NCBI GenBank assembly: GCA_947493745.1
Contig: CANLSM010000014.1
Coordinates: forward strand, 24,684 to 88,683
DNA from: an uncultured Paracoccaceae bacterium
Lineage (GTDB): Bacteria; Pseudomonadota; Alphaproteobacteria; Rhodobacterales; Rhodobacteraceae
Direction: 5' to 3'
DNA: 64,000 nucleotides
The notes under the pieces are model-generated. The model had not been told where the DNA came from. It worked only from the letters and a program-made list of their open reading frames with translations, and made no database searches. The translations under genes were made by a program, and so were the position numbers. This document shows, in pieces, positions 43,996 through 55,963 of the stretch. Position 1 is the first letter of the stretch; each line of letters begins with the position of its first letter.

Positions 43996-45126
43996 ATGGC
44001 GCAAGCTCGAAAGCGAGTTGCGCGGGACCGACGTGGCCACTCTTCGGGTTCGGGGGGCAAGGCCCCTGCGCAAGGGCAGGGCGATCTTTTCGCTGCCCTC
44101 GATCTGGGAACGAATTCCTGTCGCATGCTCGTCGCGCGGCCGGAAGGGGCCTATTTCTCCATTGTTGACGCGTTCGCGAAGTCGGTCCGGCTCGGGCCGG
44201 ATCTCGAACGCAATGAAACGCTCTCCAAGCCCGCAATTGATCGTACAATCCGCGCGCTTCAGGTCTGTGCGGCGAAGCTCAAGAAACTGGACGTTCCGCA
44301 TATGCGGCTGGTCGCGACCGAGGCCTGCAGGCGTGCGCGTAACGGGCATGTCCTGATCGAGCGGGCGCGCAGCCAGACCGGGCTGAAATTGGAGCTGATC
44401 CAGCCGGAGGAAGAGGCGCGGCTGGCGGTTGTGTCCTGCGCACCTCTGGTCTCGCAGGGCACAGACCAGATCCTGATTTTCGACATTGGTGGCGGATCGA
44501 CAGAACTGGTGTGGATTGATGTCTCCGACACATCCCCAGAAGATCGTCAGGACGCCGTGGCGCGCCTGCGAATGTCACGGGAGATCGGCGCCGAGGCGGG
44601 CGCGGCCCGTCTGGTCGATTTCGTATCCGTGCCGCTTGGTGTCGCGACGCTGAACGAGCGGTTCGCCGATGTCGAGGATGAGAGCGCGCGTTTTGCGCTG
44701 ATGTCGTGGTTCTTCGAGGAGCAGTTGCAGGGCTTTCTTCCCTACCAGCGGTTCGACATCGTTGACGACACGGCCCGGTTCCAGATGATCGGGACGTCGG
44801 GCACCGTCACGACGATTGCAGCCGCCCATCTCAATCTGCGGCGCTATGACCGCAGAAAGGTGGACGGCACGAGCATGTCTACTGAGCAGATCGAGGCCGT
44901 GGTCAATCGCCTGATGATGCAGGGCCATGACGGGCGCATCAAGAACCCGGCGATCGGGCGGGACCGGGCCAAGCTGATCATGTCGGGGGCGGCAATTCTG
45001 CAGACCCTGCTCAGGATCTGGCCGACCGAACGCCTGCGGGTGGCGGATCGAGGACTGCGCGAGGGCATTCTCTATTCGATGATGCGCGAGCGGGCGGCTT
45101 TTGGTGCGGAGAAAGCAGATGGCTGA
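43996..45126 (+). CDS. Ppx/GppA-family phosphatase
   Basis: A 376-residue member of the exopolyphosphatase/pppGpp phosphatase family in the actin-like ATPase fold. Motifs are [14 protein letters not shown] (phosphate 1), [24 protein letters not shown] (phosphate 2), and SGTVTTIAA. The Arg/Lys-rich N terminus (about 25 residues) precedes the fold. Polyphosphate or pppGpp as substrate cannot be told apart here. The stop overlaps rlmE by eight bases. ATG at 43996 has a modest AAGGA; the frame starts earlier but without homologous sequence. Confidence 0.88.
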   Translation: MAQARKRVARDRRGHSSGSGGKAPAQGQGDLFAALDLGTNSCRMLVARPEGAYFSIVDAFAKSVRLGPDLERNETLSKPAIDRTIRALQVCAAKLKKLDVPHMRLVATEACRRARNGHVLIERARSQTGLKLELIQPEEEARLAVVSCAPLVSQGTDQILIFDIGGGSTELVWIDVSDTSPEDRQDAVARLRMSREIGAEAGAARLVDFVSVPLGVATLNERFADVEDESARFALMSWFFEEQLQGFLPYQRFDIVDDTARFQMIGTSGTVTTIAAAHLNLRRYDRRKVDGTSMSTEQIEAVVNRLMMQGHDGRIKNPAIGRDRAKLIMSGAAILQTLLRIWPTERLRVADRGLREGILYSMMRERAAFGAEKADG

Positions 45127-45889
45127 GAAACGGCGCAGTTCCGGACGCGGTCAGCGCGATCTGAAGGTCCGGGTGAAAACCGCGAAGGGGCGCAAGCTGT
45201 CCTCCAAGCTGTGGCTGGAGCGTCAGTTGAACGATCCCTATGTCACACGCGCCAAAAAGGATGGCTTCCGGGGCAGGGCGGCCTACAAGATCCTCGAACT
45301 CGACGACAAGTTCCGATTTCTGGTGCCCGGCGCGATTGTCGTCGATCTTGGCTGCGCGCCCGGTGGCTGGTGTCAGATCGCGGTGGACCGTGTGAATGCG
45401 CTCGGGATGAGATCGGGCAAGCGTCAGGGTTCGGTTCTGGGGATTGACCTGCAGGAGGTCGAACCGATCCCCGGAGCGGAGATCCACGTCCTCGATTTTC
45501 TGGAGGAAGGCGCGGATGACTCGGTGAAGGGCTGGCTCGGCGGTCGGGCGGATGTTGTGATGTCCGACATGGCGGCGTCCGCATCCGGTCACAAGGGCAC
45601 CGACCATGTCAGGATCATCGCGCTGGTGGAGGCCGCAGCCTATCTCGCTTTCGACGTGTTGAACGAGGGCGGGACCTTCGTCGCCAAAGTTCTGGCCGGT
45701 GGGGCCGAGGGTGAGGTGCTGACCCTGCTGAAACGCAATTTCGCCAAGGTCGTGCATGTCAAACCCCCGTCGAGCCGGGCGGACAGTTCCGAGAAATTCG
45801 TTGTGGCAACCGGGTTCAGAGGCGGCTCAGGGCGTGATCTCGAAGCGGACCCGCGGGGGCAGGGTGCGCTGGAAGTCGACGAGGGCTGA
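45119..45889 (+). CDS. rlmE: 23S rRNA 2'-O-ribose U2552 methyltransferase
   Basis: RrmJ-family enzyme modifying U2552 of 23S rRNA. 256 residues with the SAM motif [39 protein letters not shown] and KV...[19 protein letters not shown], carrying the K-D-K-E tetrad. The tail beyond about residue 235 is family-atypical and overlaps 63 bases of the convergent membrane-protein gene. Co-translated with the ppx-like gene. Confidence 0.93.
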   Translation: MAEKRRSSGRGQRDLKVRVKTAKGRKLSSKLWLERQLNDPYVTRAKKDGFRGRAAYKILELDDKFRFLVPGAIVVDLGCAPGGWCQIAVDRVNALGMRSGKRQGSVLGIDLQEVEPIPGAEIHVLDFLEEGADDSVKGWLGGRADVVMSDMAASASGHKGTDHVRIIALVEAAAYLAFDVLNEGGTFVAKVLAGGAEGEVLTLLKRNFAKVVHVKPPSSRADSSEKFVVATGFRGGSGRDLEADPRGQGALEVDEG

Positions 45890-47344
45890 GGCAAGCCGCG
45901 CCCGATCCGCAGCCGGTGTCGCGTAGAAGGTTACGGTGCCGGAATTCGCAAAGAAGCTCGCCGCCGTCAGCGTCGCGACCTGTTCCCACTCCGCCGGTCG
46001 GTCTGGAAAGATGTGTGCGTAGATCAAGACGATCTCCACGCCTGCGGCCTCTGCCAGCCTGCGCATCTCATCAGCCCCGTACCGTCCCGCCAGTTTCAGG
46101 CGTCGCACCTCCTCAGAGCCGAGGCCGAAGAGGTCGAGCACGAAGGCATCGTTCTGATAGCTCACCCAGCCGAGATCATTGACCGCAACGGGGGCCGCAT
46201 AGAATTCGGTCGCGAAGCGATGCATCTGGTAGTGCTGGTCATGAATGTTGCGGCTGGCCTGCGGCGTGTCGATGGCCAGTTCGACATAAGGCAGGGAGAT
46301 GAAGGTGATCAGAAGGGCCGCGACCGCGCCGATCTGCGGGCGGCGAGCCAGAAGGCCCCGCATCAGCCACAGGACGCCGACAATGCTGACGGCAATCACA
46401 TACACCTCGTAGCGACCAAACCAGCCGAACTTGCCCGCCAGCAGATGCGCGGAGCCGGTGGCGAGCAACACGAACAGCACCCAGAAATCGCGGGCATTCC
46501 TTGAGAGCGCCCAGATCAACAGGCCGAGCCCCAGAAGGGCTGTCAGGGCAAGTCCCTGGCGCAAGCCCAGCGTGGCGCGCAGATTGTCGAGGATGCGACC
46601 CAGGAAATCCGTCGCCTGCCCGTCGGCAAGGCTGGTCGCCACTTCGGATTTGAGTGCGACGGAGCTTGGCACAGCGGGAAGTCCGAGACTGTTCATGTAG
46701 AGCACATAGGCACCAAGACACACGCCGATCAGGGCGGCTTCGATCAGGGCGGCTAGGCGGTTCCTCAATGCGAATTGCGCGATGATGATGGCGCCTGCCA
46801 TGGCAATCCCCTCGAACCGGATCGTCGGCAGCAGCACCACCGCCAGGATCAGGAACCACGGGCTCTGCCCATGCCGCGTGAGGTCGATAAGCCCTTTGAG
46901 TGCCAGCAGGCAGATCGCGACATGCAGCGAATGCTCCAGCCCGGTCATGGGAAGCGCAAAGGCGCTCAGCCCGAAGAGCCCGGCGAGCCCGACAAGCCAG
47001 CGCATCACGGGATCGGGCAGGGTCTGGTTCAGGATTGCACCCAGCAACCAGACCGAGAGCCCGGCAGCCGGAATGGCAACGGCCGCCGCCCCCCACGGGC
47101 CCAGACCAACGGCCTGGGTTATTGCCAGAAGATAGGGATAGAGGATGGAGGAGGATGCGGAAGATGCCTCGCCCAGATTGATGCCGAATGTGCCGCGAAT
47201 GATGTTCTCGGCGGCGGCCAGATGGATATAGGGATCATCAAGCGTATAGATCAGAAGGCCGTCCGCCTTCATCAGGCAAAGCAAGACGATCCCGGCCATG
47301 CCGACCAGCCAGAGCGCGGTCAGTTGTGCGGGGAAGTCTCTCAT
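45827..47344 (-). CDS. GT-C-like polytopic membrane protein
   Basis: A 505-residue membrane protein with about ten helices. Near the N terminus it carries a [16 protein letters not shown] motif, typical of GT-C glycosyltransferases that use polyprenyl-linked sugars, placed after the first helix as expected. The C-terminal 120 residues are soluble and periplasmic by topology. Acceptor and sugar unknown. The ATG at 47344 overlaps the agmatinase-family stop (ATGA), so the two are co-translated, although no functional link is obvious. Confidence 0.72.
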   Translation of the reverse strand: MRDFPAQLTALWLVGMAGIVLLCLMKADGLLIYTLDDPYIHLAAAENIIRGTFGINLGEASSASSSILYPYLLAITQAVGLGPWGAAAVAIPAAGLSVWLLGAILNQTLPDPVMRWLVGLAGLFGLSAFALPMTGLEHSLHVAICLLALKGLIDLTRHGQSPWFLILAVVLLPTIRFEGIAMAGAIIIAQFALRNRLAALIEAALIGVCLGAYVLYMNSLGLPAVPSSVALKSEVATSLADGQATDFLGRILDNLRATLGLRQGLALTALLGLGLLIWALSRNARDFWVLFVLLATGSAHLLAGKFGWFGRYEVYVIAVSIVGVLWLMRGLLARRPQIGAVAALLITFISLPYVELAIDTPQASRNIHDQHYQMHRFATEFYAAPVAVNDLGWVSYQNDAFVLDLFGLGSEEVRRLKLAGRYGADEMRRLAEAAGVEIVLIYAHIFPDRPAEWEQVATLTAASFFANSGTVTFYATPAADRARLASALVDFQRTLPPRVRFEITP

Positions 47345-48297
47345 TCGGCGCGGTTGTGGAAGATGAAGCCCAGCGTGTTGAGCAGGACTTGCGCGGCCAG
47401 CGTCGCCGTCGAGCCGGTCGGGTCGTAGTCGGGCGCGACCTCCACCAGATCGAGACCGATGATCCGGTGCGATTTCGTCACGGCCTGCAACAGCTCCAGC
47501 ACTTCATAGTAGAGAAATCCACCATGGCTCGGTGTCCCGGTCCCCGGTGCGATGGACGGACAGAAGGCATCAATGTCGATGGTGATGTAGAGCGGGACAC
47601 CCGCCGGGATACGTGCGGCAACCGCCTGTGTGCCAAGCGCGCGAACCTGTCGGACGGACAGGATGTCGGAGTCCATCCGGCGTGCGTCCTCATATCCCTC
47701 GCGGGCGGTTGATGAGACGTTGCGGATACCGACCTGAGTCAGGCCGCTGATATGATCCTTCTCGGCCGCGCGCCGCATCGGATTGCCATGGCCGAACCGC
47801 ACGCCGTGGCGTTCATCCACGAAATCGAGATGGGCGTCGATTTGCAGGATGTGGAAGGGCGTGTGGCCTTCAAAGGCGTTGATGCAGGGGATGTTGACCG
47901 AGTGATCGCCGCCGATCACCACGGGCAGCGCCCCGGCCTTGCGGGCGGCGCGCACCGCCGTCTCGATATTGCCGTGCGAGGCAATCGTGTCCGTGTGGAT
48001 GATATCCGCATCCCCCATATCCACAATCCTCACATCCGCGCCCAGATAGGTCGCATCGTCCTCGTGATCATATGCGCCCGCATGACCGAACGAGAAAAGG
48101 GTCGAGGCTTCGCGCACCGCCCGGGGGCCGAAACGAGCGCCGGGCCGGTATTGGGTGCCACCGTCAAAGGGTGCTCCGATGATGGCCACATCGGCGCTGA
48201 ATTCGTCCCAATCCGCGACATGCTCCCGTTTGCCGAACGTCGCGATGCCGACAAAGGGCAGGTTCAGCCGGCCTGTCTCGTAGCCATGTCCGCTCAT
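47341..48297 (-). CDS. speB: Agmatinase/ureohydrolase-family enzyme
   Basis: A 318-residue ureohydrolase with the binuclear manganese motifs GGDHS, DAHLDFVD and DIDAFCP, plus SIAPGTGTPSHGG. Agmatinase is the closest fit, making putrescine and urea, but guanidinopropionase- or guanidinobutyrase-like substrates cannot be excluded. GGGAG eight bases before the ATG at 48297 sets the start. Divergent from guaB. Confidence 0.85.
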   Translation of the reverse strand: MSGHGYETGRLNLPFVGIATFGKREHVADWDEFSADVAIIGAPFDGGTQYRPGARFGPRAVREASTLFSFGHAGAYDHEDDATYLGADVRIVDMGDADIIHTDTIASHGNIETAVRAARKAGALPVVIGGDHSVNIPCINAFEGHTPFHILQIDAHLDFVDERHGVRFGHGNPMRRAAEKDHISGLTQVGIRNVSSTAREGYEDARRMDSDILSVRQVRALGTQAVAARIPAGVPLYITIDIDAFCPSIAPGTGTPSHGGFLYYEVLELLQAVTKSHRIIGLDLVEVAPDYDPTGSTATLAAQVLLNTLGFIFHNRAE

Positions 48298-48428
48298 ATG
48301 CCGTCTCCCCGGAAAGTATTCGTGCCGACATTGCGACCCTCGGGGGCGGTTTTGCAAGACCCCGTTGGGGGTTTCCTTTTGCCCTGTTGCGTGAGATAGG
48401 GACGTGCCAACACCGGACCGCTGCATGA

Positions 48429-49891
<1,463 letters not shown>

Positions 49892-49892
<1 letters not shown>

Positions 49893-50314
49893 TGAGTGCG
49901 CCTCTGATCCTTTGCCTCGTTGCCGTTTTTGGGCAGGTTGGGCTGACTTTCTGGGCGATTGTCCGGATGGGGACGGTTCGGGTGGCAGCAATCAAGTCGG
50001 GCAAGGTCGGGTTCGGCGATATCGCCATTCACACCACGGCCTACCCGGAGGCGGTTCAGACATATCAGTCCAATGCGCATAATCAGTTCGAGACACCGTC
50101 GCTGCTTTATGCCGCGGTGGCGCTGGGGGCGGCCTTGGGCGAGGTCAACTGGCTCATGGCGATTGCAGCACTGGCCTATCTTGCCTCCCGTCTGGTGCAC
50201 CGGCGGATCCATATCGGCACGAACCACCTGCCGAGCCGGTTCAGGGCCTTCGTGGCGGGCCTCATGGCGCTTGGCCTGCTCTGGGTTTCGCTTGGGCTGG
50301 GACTGCTGTTCTGA
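49892..50314 (+). CDS. MAPEG-family membrane protein
   Basis: A 140-residue protein with four predicted helices and the MAPEG-type QSNAHNQFETPSLLYAAVAL segment. MAPEG proteins include glutathione transferases and related membrane enzymes, but bacterial ones are mostly undefined. The ATG shares a base with the guaB stop, so translation is probably coupled. The rsmB-like gene follows six bases later. Confidence 0.85.
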
Positions 50315-50320
50315 GCGCCC

Positions 50321-51503
50321 ATGACCCCTGAGGCGCGGATATCCACAGCTATCGAGCTGCTCGATCGCATTCTTGACGGCGATCCCGCCGAACGGGTTCT
50401 GACCCGCTGGGCCCGCGCAAGCCGGTTTGCCGGATCGAAGGATCGTGCCGCCGTTCGGGATATCGTGTTCGATGTTCTGCGCCGGAAACGCTCGCTGGCC
50501 TGGCCACTGCCGGAGACCGGGCGCAACCTCGCACTGGCCCATACACGGGCTGCCGGCCTGTCCGTTGAGGAGATGTTCACCGGTGAAGGATACGCGCCGG
50601 CCGCTCTCACGCCCGCCGAGAAGGCGTTCAGTCCCTCCAACCTTCAGGAGGCACCGCTGGCGGTCCAGCTTGATGTGCCTGACGCGCTGCTCGACGAACT
50701 CCATGCATCGCTCGGCGACGATCTGAGACCGGTTCTGGAAACCCTGCAGGGCCCGTGCACCCGTCGATCTGCGGGTCAATCTTCGAAAGACAGCCGTGAA
50801 AGGCGCGATCATGGCTCTGATGAGCGATGAGATCACGGTCGAACCGGTCCCGCTCAGCCCGACCGCGCTGAGGGTGTTGACCAATCCGCGCCGCGTGCAG
50901 GGCTCGCGCGCCTATCGCGAGGGGCTGGTGGAATTGCAGGACGCCTCCAGTCAGGCGGTGGCTGATTTCACGGGGGTCAGACCGGGAATGACGGTGCTCG
51001 ACTATTGTGCGGGCGGAGGTGGCAAGACGCTCGCCATGGGGGCGCTGATGCAGGGCGAGGGGAGACTTCTGGCCCATGACATCAATCCCGGCCGGATGCG
51101 CGACGTGCCGACACGTGCCGCCCGAGCGGGCCTCAGTATCGACATTCTCGATACCCGCGCGCTGCCAGGGCTGGCCGGGCGGTGTGATGTGGTTCTGGTG
51201 GATGCGCCTTGCTCGGGCACCGGCGCATGGCGGCGAAACCCCGACGCCAAATGGCGTTTCACACCGGAGGATCTCGATCGGTTGCTTCAGATACGGGCCG
51301 ATATCCTGGCCCGCGCCGTGCAATTCGTGAAGCCTGGCGGTCGTCTGGTCTATGCCACATGTTCGCTGCTGCGGAGCGAAAACGAGATGCAGATCAGGGC
51401 GTTTTCAGGCCGGTCCGGTCAGGTACAGGTCTTGCAGGATCGCCGCCTCAGTCCGCTTGATGGGGGCGACGGATTCTATCTTGCAGAGATGGCGGTCGCA
51501 TAA
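50321..51503 (+). pseudogene. 16S rRNA m5C methyltransferase (RsmB-like), frameshifted
   Basis: Two adjoining frames together give one RsmB-type protein of about 393 residues. The first (50321-50830) has the NusB-like N terminus. The second (readable from about 50755 in frame +2) has the SAM methyltransferase with DYCAGGGGKTL, DAPCSGTG and YATCSLL, the two catalytic cysteines. Reading past an extra C in the GGGCCC at 50749-50754 restores continuous sequence (LQGRAPVDLRVNLRK). Either a real one-base insertion that inactivates the gene or a base-calling error. Neighbours MAPEG and cckA look intact. Confidence 0.85.
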
Positions 51504-51545
51504 GACACGTTTAGCGTGCATATTCCATCTGCTCGATGTAGTCTT

Positions 51546-51560
51546 TTAAGACTGTGTTAA
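51546..51560 (+). promoter_or_regulatory. CtrA-type box upstream of cckA
   Basis: Perfect TTAA-N7-TTAA (followed by C), 57 bases before the cckA start. The region is otherwise not a simple A/T run. CckA drives CtrA phosphorylation in alphaproteobacteria, so a CtrA site here would close a feedback loop. Confidence 0.65.
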
Positions 51561-51584
51561 CTTCGATCCGAGAAGACTGCCGCC

Positions 51585-51620
51585 ATGCGTATCCTTGATT
51601 TATTTCCGGGTCCTCGATGA
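51585..51620 (+). CDS. Possible 11-codon leader ORF overlapping the cckA start
   Basis: ATG at 51585 opens a short frame of 11 codons ([11 protein letters not shown]) whose TGA overlaps the cckA ATG as ATGA at 51617. cckA lacks an obvious ribosome-binding site of its own, so translation of this leader could feed it. No homology evidence. Confidence 0.3.
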   Translation: MRILDLFPGPR

Positions 51621-53941
51621 CCCTGCCCGTACCCGGCAAAGGGTCCTCCAGACGGTTCAGATCCGGTGATATAGCGACGGTATTCACGGGCCTTCTGGCC
51701 TGTTTCGCGGTCGTCGCGGTGATCATGGGTGTCGATTTCATGTTCCAGTTCAGCGACATGACACTGGTTCTGGTCGGTCTCACCTTCGTCGCCCTGATGC
51801 TTCTGCTGCTTGGCGTTCTGATGCACAGGAACAGGCGGGGCGAGGGGTTCGAGGCGCTTTACGACACTCTCTCGGGGCCGGTCTGGCTGAGTGATCTTTC
51901 CGGCGATATCCTTTCGCGAAATGCGGTCGCCCATCAGGAATACGGTGCCCATAGCCGGATCGAGCTTTGTCTGACACCCTTCACATCCGATCCGGCTGCG
52001 ACGGTCTACTGTCTGGCCCAACGTGTGAGAAGCGTCGGACTGGCCTCCGAGACCCTCATTCATGCGGGGCAATCGCGAACGATTGTGGCCCAGACCGCCT
52101 CGCGGGGCCGCATCATCTGGCAACTGCTGGGCACCGATCTTGCGTCGGATCTCGGCAACTCCAGCGAGATGACAAGCCTTCCGTTCATCGAATATGACGG
52201 ATCGGGGAGCGTGGTCACCCAGAACGCTGCCGCGGACGCGCTTTTCGGTACGGAAGTCAATCATATCGACGAGATTGTTGAGAGCCCGCCCTTGCGCGCT
52301 GACGGGTTGCATCGACTGAAATCAAGCCCCGATCAGGTCTACAGGGTCCATCTATCGACGACCGACAAGGGTCATGAGCAGGCGATGTTCCTGCCCAGCG
52401 ATCCGGCCGAGATTGCCGGCGGTCAGACCGATGATCTGATGGAGGATCTTCCCGTCGCGCTCGCGAGGCTGGAGCCGGACGGGCGTCTGATCTACGCGAA
52501 CACAGCCGCCAGAAACCTTCTGGGCGACCGCGCGACGCCGGGCAGCCAGCTCGCGGCGCTGATCGAAGGGCTGGGCCGGTCGATCCCCGAACGCCTGATG
52601 GAGACCATGAAAGGGCGCGCGCAGGGACGCTCGGAAGTGGCGCGGGGCAAGATCGATGATCGCGAGGTTTTCCTGCAGGTAACGCTAACCCGGCTGATGA
52701 TCAACGGTGAGCCATCGCTGCTGGCGGTTCTGAGCGATGCGACCGAACTCAAGACCCTGGAAGCTCAGTTCGTGCAGAGCCAGAAGATGCAGGCCGTCGG
52801 CCAGCTCGCAGGCGGCGTTGCGCATGATTTTAACAACTTACTAACCGCAATCAATGGGCATTGTGACCTTTTGATGATGCGCCACAACAAGGGAGATCCC
52901 GATCACGGGGACTTGCAACAGATCCGGCAAAACGCCAACCGGGCCGCCGGACTGGTCCGGCAGCTTCTGGCGTTTTCCCGCAAGCAGACATTGCGCCCGA
53001 AGGTGCTTGATCTGCGCGATGTGCTGGATGATCTGGTCCACCTTCTGAACCGGCTTTTGGGAGCACGGGTCAGCCTGGAAGTCGCCTGCGACGACGATCT
53101 GCATCCGGTTCGCGTTGATGAACGGCAGCTTGAGCAGGTGATCGTCAATCTGGTCGTGAATGCCCGCGACGCAATGCCCGAAGGCGGCGAGGTCCGCCTG
53201 AGCGCACGCAATGTCACGCTTGATGCGGACATGAAGCGCGACCGCGCGGTGATCCCCAAGGGCGACTATGTGCTGGTCGAGGTGCGCGACAGCGGCACGG
53301 GCATCCCCGTCGACAAGATCGACAAGATTTTCGAGCCCTTCTTCACGACCAAGAAGCTGGGCGAGGGGACCGGTCTCGGCCTCTCGACCGTCTATGGCAT
53401 CGTCAAGCAGACGGGCGGCTATATCTTTGCAAACAGCACGATTGATGTCGGCACGACATTCCAGCTTTACCTCCCCGATCATGTCCAGTCGGCAAAGGAA
53501 GAGGTACAGGTCGCTGCCAGCAAGACCACACCGGTCGACAGCAATCCCACCGACCTGACCGGGCGTGGCGTGGTTCTCCTGGTCGAGGATGAGGCACCGG
53601 TCAGGTCCTTCGCGGCGAGGGCCCTGCAACTGCGCGGTTATACCGTGCTTGAGGCGGATTGCGGCGAGGCGGCCCTCGATATGCTGGGCGATCTGGATCT
53701 AGAGATTGATCTGTTTCTCTCGGACGTGATCATGCCGGGGCTTGATGGACCTTCCTGGGTCGAGCAGGCGCTGAAGAACCGCCCGAACGTGCCGACGATC
53801 TTTGTTTCGGGCTATTCAGAGGACGCGTTCGGGGAAGGCCGCGCGGAAATACCCAACTCGACATTTCTGCCGAAACCGTTCTCTCTCAATGAGTTGACGG
53901 AGAAAGTTAAGATCAATATCGAGAAACCGACCATGCATTGA
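51617..53941 (+). CDS. cckA: Hybrid sensor histidine kinase CckA
   Basis: Membrane-bound hybrid kinase of 774 residues that feeds the ChpT-CtrA phosphorelay. Two helices lie at about 22-41 and 47-67, then PAS-like segments around 85-380. The HisKA helix carries His403 in [15 protein letters not shown], followed by an HATPase with N box [18 protein letters not shown] and [15 protein letters not shown]. The C-terminal receiver has DE at 658-659 (VEDEAPVR), phospho-Asp703 in [11 protein letters not shown] and the conserved Lys in FLPKPF. Order and motifs match CckA. A CtrA-type box lies upstream. Confidence 0.93.
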   Translation: MTLPVPGKGSSRRFRSGDIATVFTGLLACFAVVAVIMGVDFMFQFSDMTLVLVGLTFVALMLLLLGVLMHRNRRGEGFEALYDTLSGPVWLSDLSGDILSRNAVAHQEYGAHSRIELCLTPFTSDPAATVYCLAQRVRSVGLASETLIHAGQSRTIVAQTASRGRIIWQLLGTDLASDLGNSSEMTSLPFIEYDGSGSVVTQNAAADALFGTEVNHIDEIVESPPLRADGLHRLKSSPDQVYRVHLSTTDKGHEQAMFLPSDPAEIAGGQTDDLMEDLPVALARLEPDGRLIYANTAARNLLGDRATPGSQLAALIEGLGRSIPERLMETMKGRAQGRSEVARGKIDDREVFLQVTLTRLMINGEPSLLAVLSDATELKTLEAQFVQSQKMQAVGQLAGGVAHDFNNLLTAINGHCDLLMMRHNKGDPDHGDLQQIRQNANRAAGLVRQLLAFSRKQTLRPKVLDLRDVLDDLVHLLNRLLGARVSLEVACDDDLHPVRVDERQLEQVIVNLVVNARDAMPEGGEVRLSARNVTLDADMKRDRAVIPKGDYVLVEVRDSGTGIPVDKIDKIFEPFFTTKKLGEGTGLGLSTVYGIVKQTGGYIFANSTIDVGTTFQLYLPDHVQSAKEEVQVAASKTTPVDSNPTDLTGRGVVLLVEDEAPVRSFAARALQLRGYTVLEADCGEAALDMLGDLDLEIDLFLSDVIMPGLDGPSWVEQALKNRPNVPTIFVSGYSEDAFGEGRAEIPNSTFLPKPFSLNELTEKVKINIEKPTMH

Positions 53942-53945
53942 ACTG

Positions 53946-54536
53946 CTATGGCAGGCTGTCATAGATCTCGAATTCCTTGTCTAGAAACGTCTCAAGTCGG
54001 CCGAGAAGCTGCGGCGACAGGCTTGCCTCTCCGGGCGGTGAGGAGTTGATCGTCCGCAGCGGCAGATCACGGTCGAAACGGTCCTGCAGGAAGTTGTGGA
54101 ACCGGTCGAATGCCTCATAGCGGAACAAGTGATCAATGCCGAGAGCAAAATCCTGATCTCGCAGGAAATCCCAGGGCCGCCCCATGGCTCGATTTGTCCT
54201 GGTATTGCCGATGTAGTCCTCCACGAACGCCTCGAAACTGATATTGGCCGTGCTGATCCCGCTCGCTGCCAGATCCGCACGCTGCCGATACTGATACCAG
54301 CTGGCCAGCCAAGCGACCGGGTGACGGATCACGGCACAGGTCTCGATGCCCTCGATCTTTAGCGCGTTCAGATAGGGCACGATGTGACGGTTGTAGCGGC
54401 GCACGGTCATATGGGTGACCAACGGCGAGCGTGAAAACGTGATCTCGCAGAACGGCCGCAACGCATCCTCAACTGCCGTTGTTCCGGTCTTTGTCATCGC
54501 CAGATAGGCGAGCCGCGCCTGAAGTGAAATCAGCAT
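53946..54536 (-). CDS. Sulfotransferase-family protein
   Basis: A 196-residue protein with an N-terminal P-loop-type TKTGTTAVEDAL (16-27) and a VIRHPVAWLASWYQYR segment (69-84) matching the 3'-phosphate binding site of sulfotransferases. The 'TKTGTT' loop follows a short strand at the start, as in family members of minimal length. Divergent from recA. Acceptor unknown. It differs in sequence and length from the one at 9430. Confidence 0.75.
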   Translation of the reverse strand: MLISLQARLAYLAMTKTGTTAVEDALRPFCEITFSRSPLVTHMTVRRYNRHIVPYLNALKIEGIETCAVIRHPVAWLASWYQYRQRADLAASGISTANISFEAFVEDYIGNTRTNRAMGRPWDFLRDQDFALGIDHLFRYEAFDRFHNFLQDRFDRDLPLRTINSSPPGEASLSPQLLGRLETFLDKEFEIYDSLP

Positions 54537-54577
54537 TTCATCTCTTTTTGCTCATGGCCTGCAATTCACGGGGACTT

Positions 54578-54592
54578 TTAACCTCTTCTTAA
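54578..54592. promoter_or_regulatory. TTAA-N7-TTAA (CtrA-type) box between the sulfotransferase gene and recA
   Basis: Perfect match, 42 bases before the sulfotransferase start (minus) and about 140 bases before recA. Both divergent genes could be affected. It reads TTAACC from the recA side, which resembles the CtrA half-site. Confidence 0.5.
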
Positions 54593-54634
54593 AGCAAAGC
54601 CCATGAGAGTGAGACAGATAAAATTTGAATTGCA

Positions 54635-54663
54635 TTGTTCTTGTTTTGATCTCATGTTAACAG
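54635..54663 (+). promoter_or_regulatory. Candidate recA promoter
   Basis: TTGTTC at 54635-54640 and TAACAG at 54658-54663 with a 17-base spacer. The -10 is weak, but the SOS box at 54668-54682 falls at the expected transcription start. Confidence 0.4.
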
Positions 54664-54667
54664 ATGA

Positions 54668-54682
54668 GAACACAAAGCGAAC
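54668..54682. promoter_or_regulatory. LexA (SOS) box of recA
   Basis: GAAC-N7-GAAC, the reverse complement of the alphaproteobacterial LexA site GTTC-N7-GTTC, 51 bases before the recA ATG. A near-match GTTC-N7-GATC lies at 54637-54651. Confidence 0.8.
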
Positions 54683-54733
54683 AGAGCAGTCAATTGCCGA
54701 TCTCGGTGAGATGTGAAATAAGTGGAGAAACAC

Positions 54734-55807
54734 ATGGCAAGCACCCTTCTGGATTTGGACGAAAGACGCGGTATGGACAAGCAGAAAGCGCTGGAATCAG
54801 CGCTCTCACAGATCGAGCGAAACTTCGGCAAGGGCTCGATCATGAAGCTGGGCGACAACCCGATCATGGATGTCGAGGCGATCTCGACAGGCTCGATCGG
54901 GCTGGATGTCGCGCTTGGCATCGGCGGGCTGCCAAAGGGGCGCATTATCGAGATTTATGGCCCGGAGAGCTCGGGCAAGACAACACTTGCACTTCATGTC
55001 GTGGCCGAGGAGCAGCGCAAGGGTGGGGTCTGTGCCTTTGTCGACGCGGAACACGCGCTCGACCCGGCTTATGCCAGAAAGCTGGGTGTGGACCTGGATG
55101 AACTTCTGATCTCGCAACCCGATGCGGGCGAGCAGGCGCTGGAGATTACCGAGACGCTGGTCCGTTCAGGCGCTGTCAATGTCGTGGTTGTCGATTCAGT
55201 CGCGGCCCTGACGCCGAAATCGGAGCTCGAAGGCGATATGGGCGATGCCCAGGTCGGCGCTCAGGCGCGTCTGATGAGCCAGGCGATGCGCAAGCTGACC
55301 AGTTCGATCAGCCGGTCGAACTGCATGGTGATTTTCATCAACCAGATCCGCATGAAGATCGGTGTCATGTTCGGCTCGCCCGAGACGACATCCGGCGGCA
55401 ACGCTCTGAAGTTCTACGCATCCGTCAGGCTGGATATCCGCCGCATCGGATCGATCAAGGATCGCGACGAGGTCGTGGGCAATGCGACCCGCGTAAAGGT
55501 CGTCAAGAACAAGGTGGCGCCGCCCTTCAAGCAGGTCGAGTTTGACATCATGTATGGCGAGGGCATCTCGAAGCGCGGCGAGTTGATCGATCTGGGCGTG
55601 AAATGCGGGATCGTCGACAAGTCCGGTTCGTGGTTCTCCTATGGTGACGAGCGGATCGGGCAGGGGCGTGAGAACGCCAAGACCTTCCTGAAGGAACATC
55701 CCGACATGGCGCTGGAGATCGAAGACAAGATCCGTGCCGCCCACGGGCTGGATTTCGATATGCCGCTGGGCGGCGCGTCGGAGGATGACGATATACTGGA
55801 GGCCTGA
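54734..55807 (+). CDS. recA: Recombinase A
   Basis: Core homologous-recombination and SOS co-protease protein, 357 residues. P-loop [13 protein letters not shown], the Walker [23 protein letters not shown], and the conserved DNA-binding loop region [38 protein letters not shown] are all intact. ATG at 54734 has GGAG six bases ahead; the frame starts at 54722. It is preceded by a perfect SOS box and a CtrA-type box, and followed by a strong terminator. Confidence 0.98.
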   Translation: MASTLLDLDERRGMDKQKALESALSQIERNFGKGSIMKLGDNPIMDVEAISTGSIGLDVALGIGGLPKGRIIEIYGPESSGKTTLALHVVAEEQRKGGVCAFVDAEHALDPAYARKLGVDLDELLISQPDAGEQALEITETLVRSGAVNVVVVDSVAALTPKSELEGDMGDAQVGAQARLMSQAMRKLTSSISRSNCMVIFINQIRMKIGVMFGSPETTSGGNALKFYASVRLDIRRIGSIKDRDEVVGNATRVKVVKNKVAPPFKQVEFDIMYGEGISKRGELIDLGVKCGIVDKSGSWFSYGDERIGQGRENAKTFLKEHPDMALEIEDKIRAAHGLDFDMPLGGASEDDDILEA

Positions 55808-55826
55808 TCCACCCTTCCTGCTATTC

Positions 55827-55846
55827 CGCCTCCGGCGGGGATATTT
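55827..55846. repeat. Intergenic 20-base repeat, copy 2
   Basis: Identical to 13169-13188 over 20 bases. Here it lies between the recA stop and the recA terminator. Confidence 0.6.
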
Positions 55847-55885
55847 GACCCAAGAAGAAGGCGCCGGCCTCTTCTTGGGTCTTTT
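55847..55885 (+). terminator. Intrinsic terminator of recA
   Basis: Stem of about 12 pairs (GACCCAAGAAGA with TCTTCTTGGGTC) around an 11-base loop containing GGCGCCGGCC, followed by TTTT. Directly after the recA stop and a 20-base repeat. Confidence 0.88.
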
Positions 55886-55963
55886 CGTTTTGTGCAGTGG
55901 ACAGGCCCGGTTGCCTCCGATATTTCCCTTGACGATTGAGCCTGCTTTCCCGAGGGACCCCTG

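Noticed and set aside
51100..51500. Programmed frameshift in the rsmB-like gene
   Set aside because: The break at GGGCCC lacks a slippery heptamer or following structure typical of programmed shifts, and RsmB is not known to use one.
54637..54651. Second SOS box ahead of recA (GTTC-N7-GATC)
   Set aside because: One half-site deviates; kept only as a near-match beside the perfect box.
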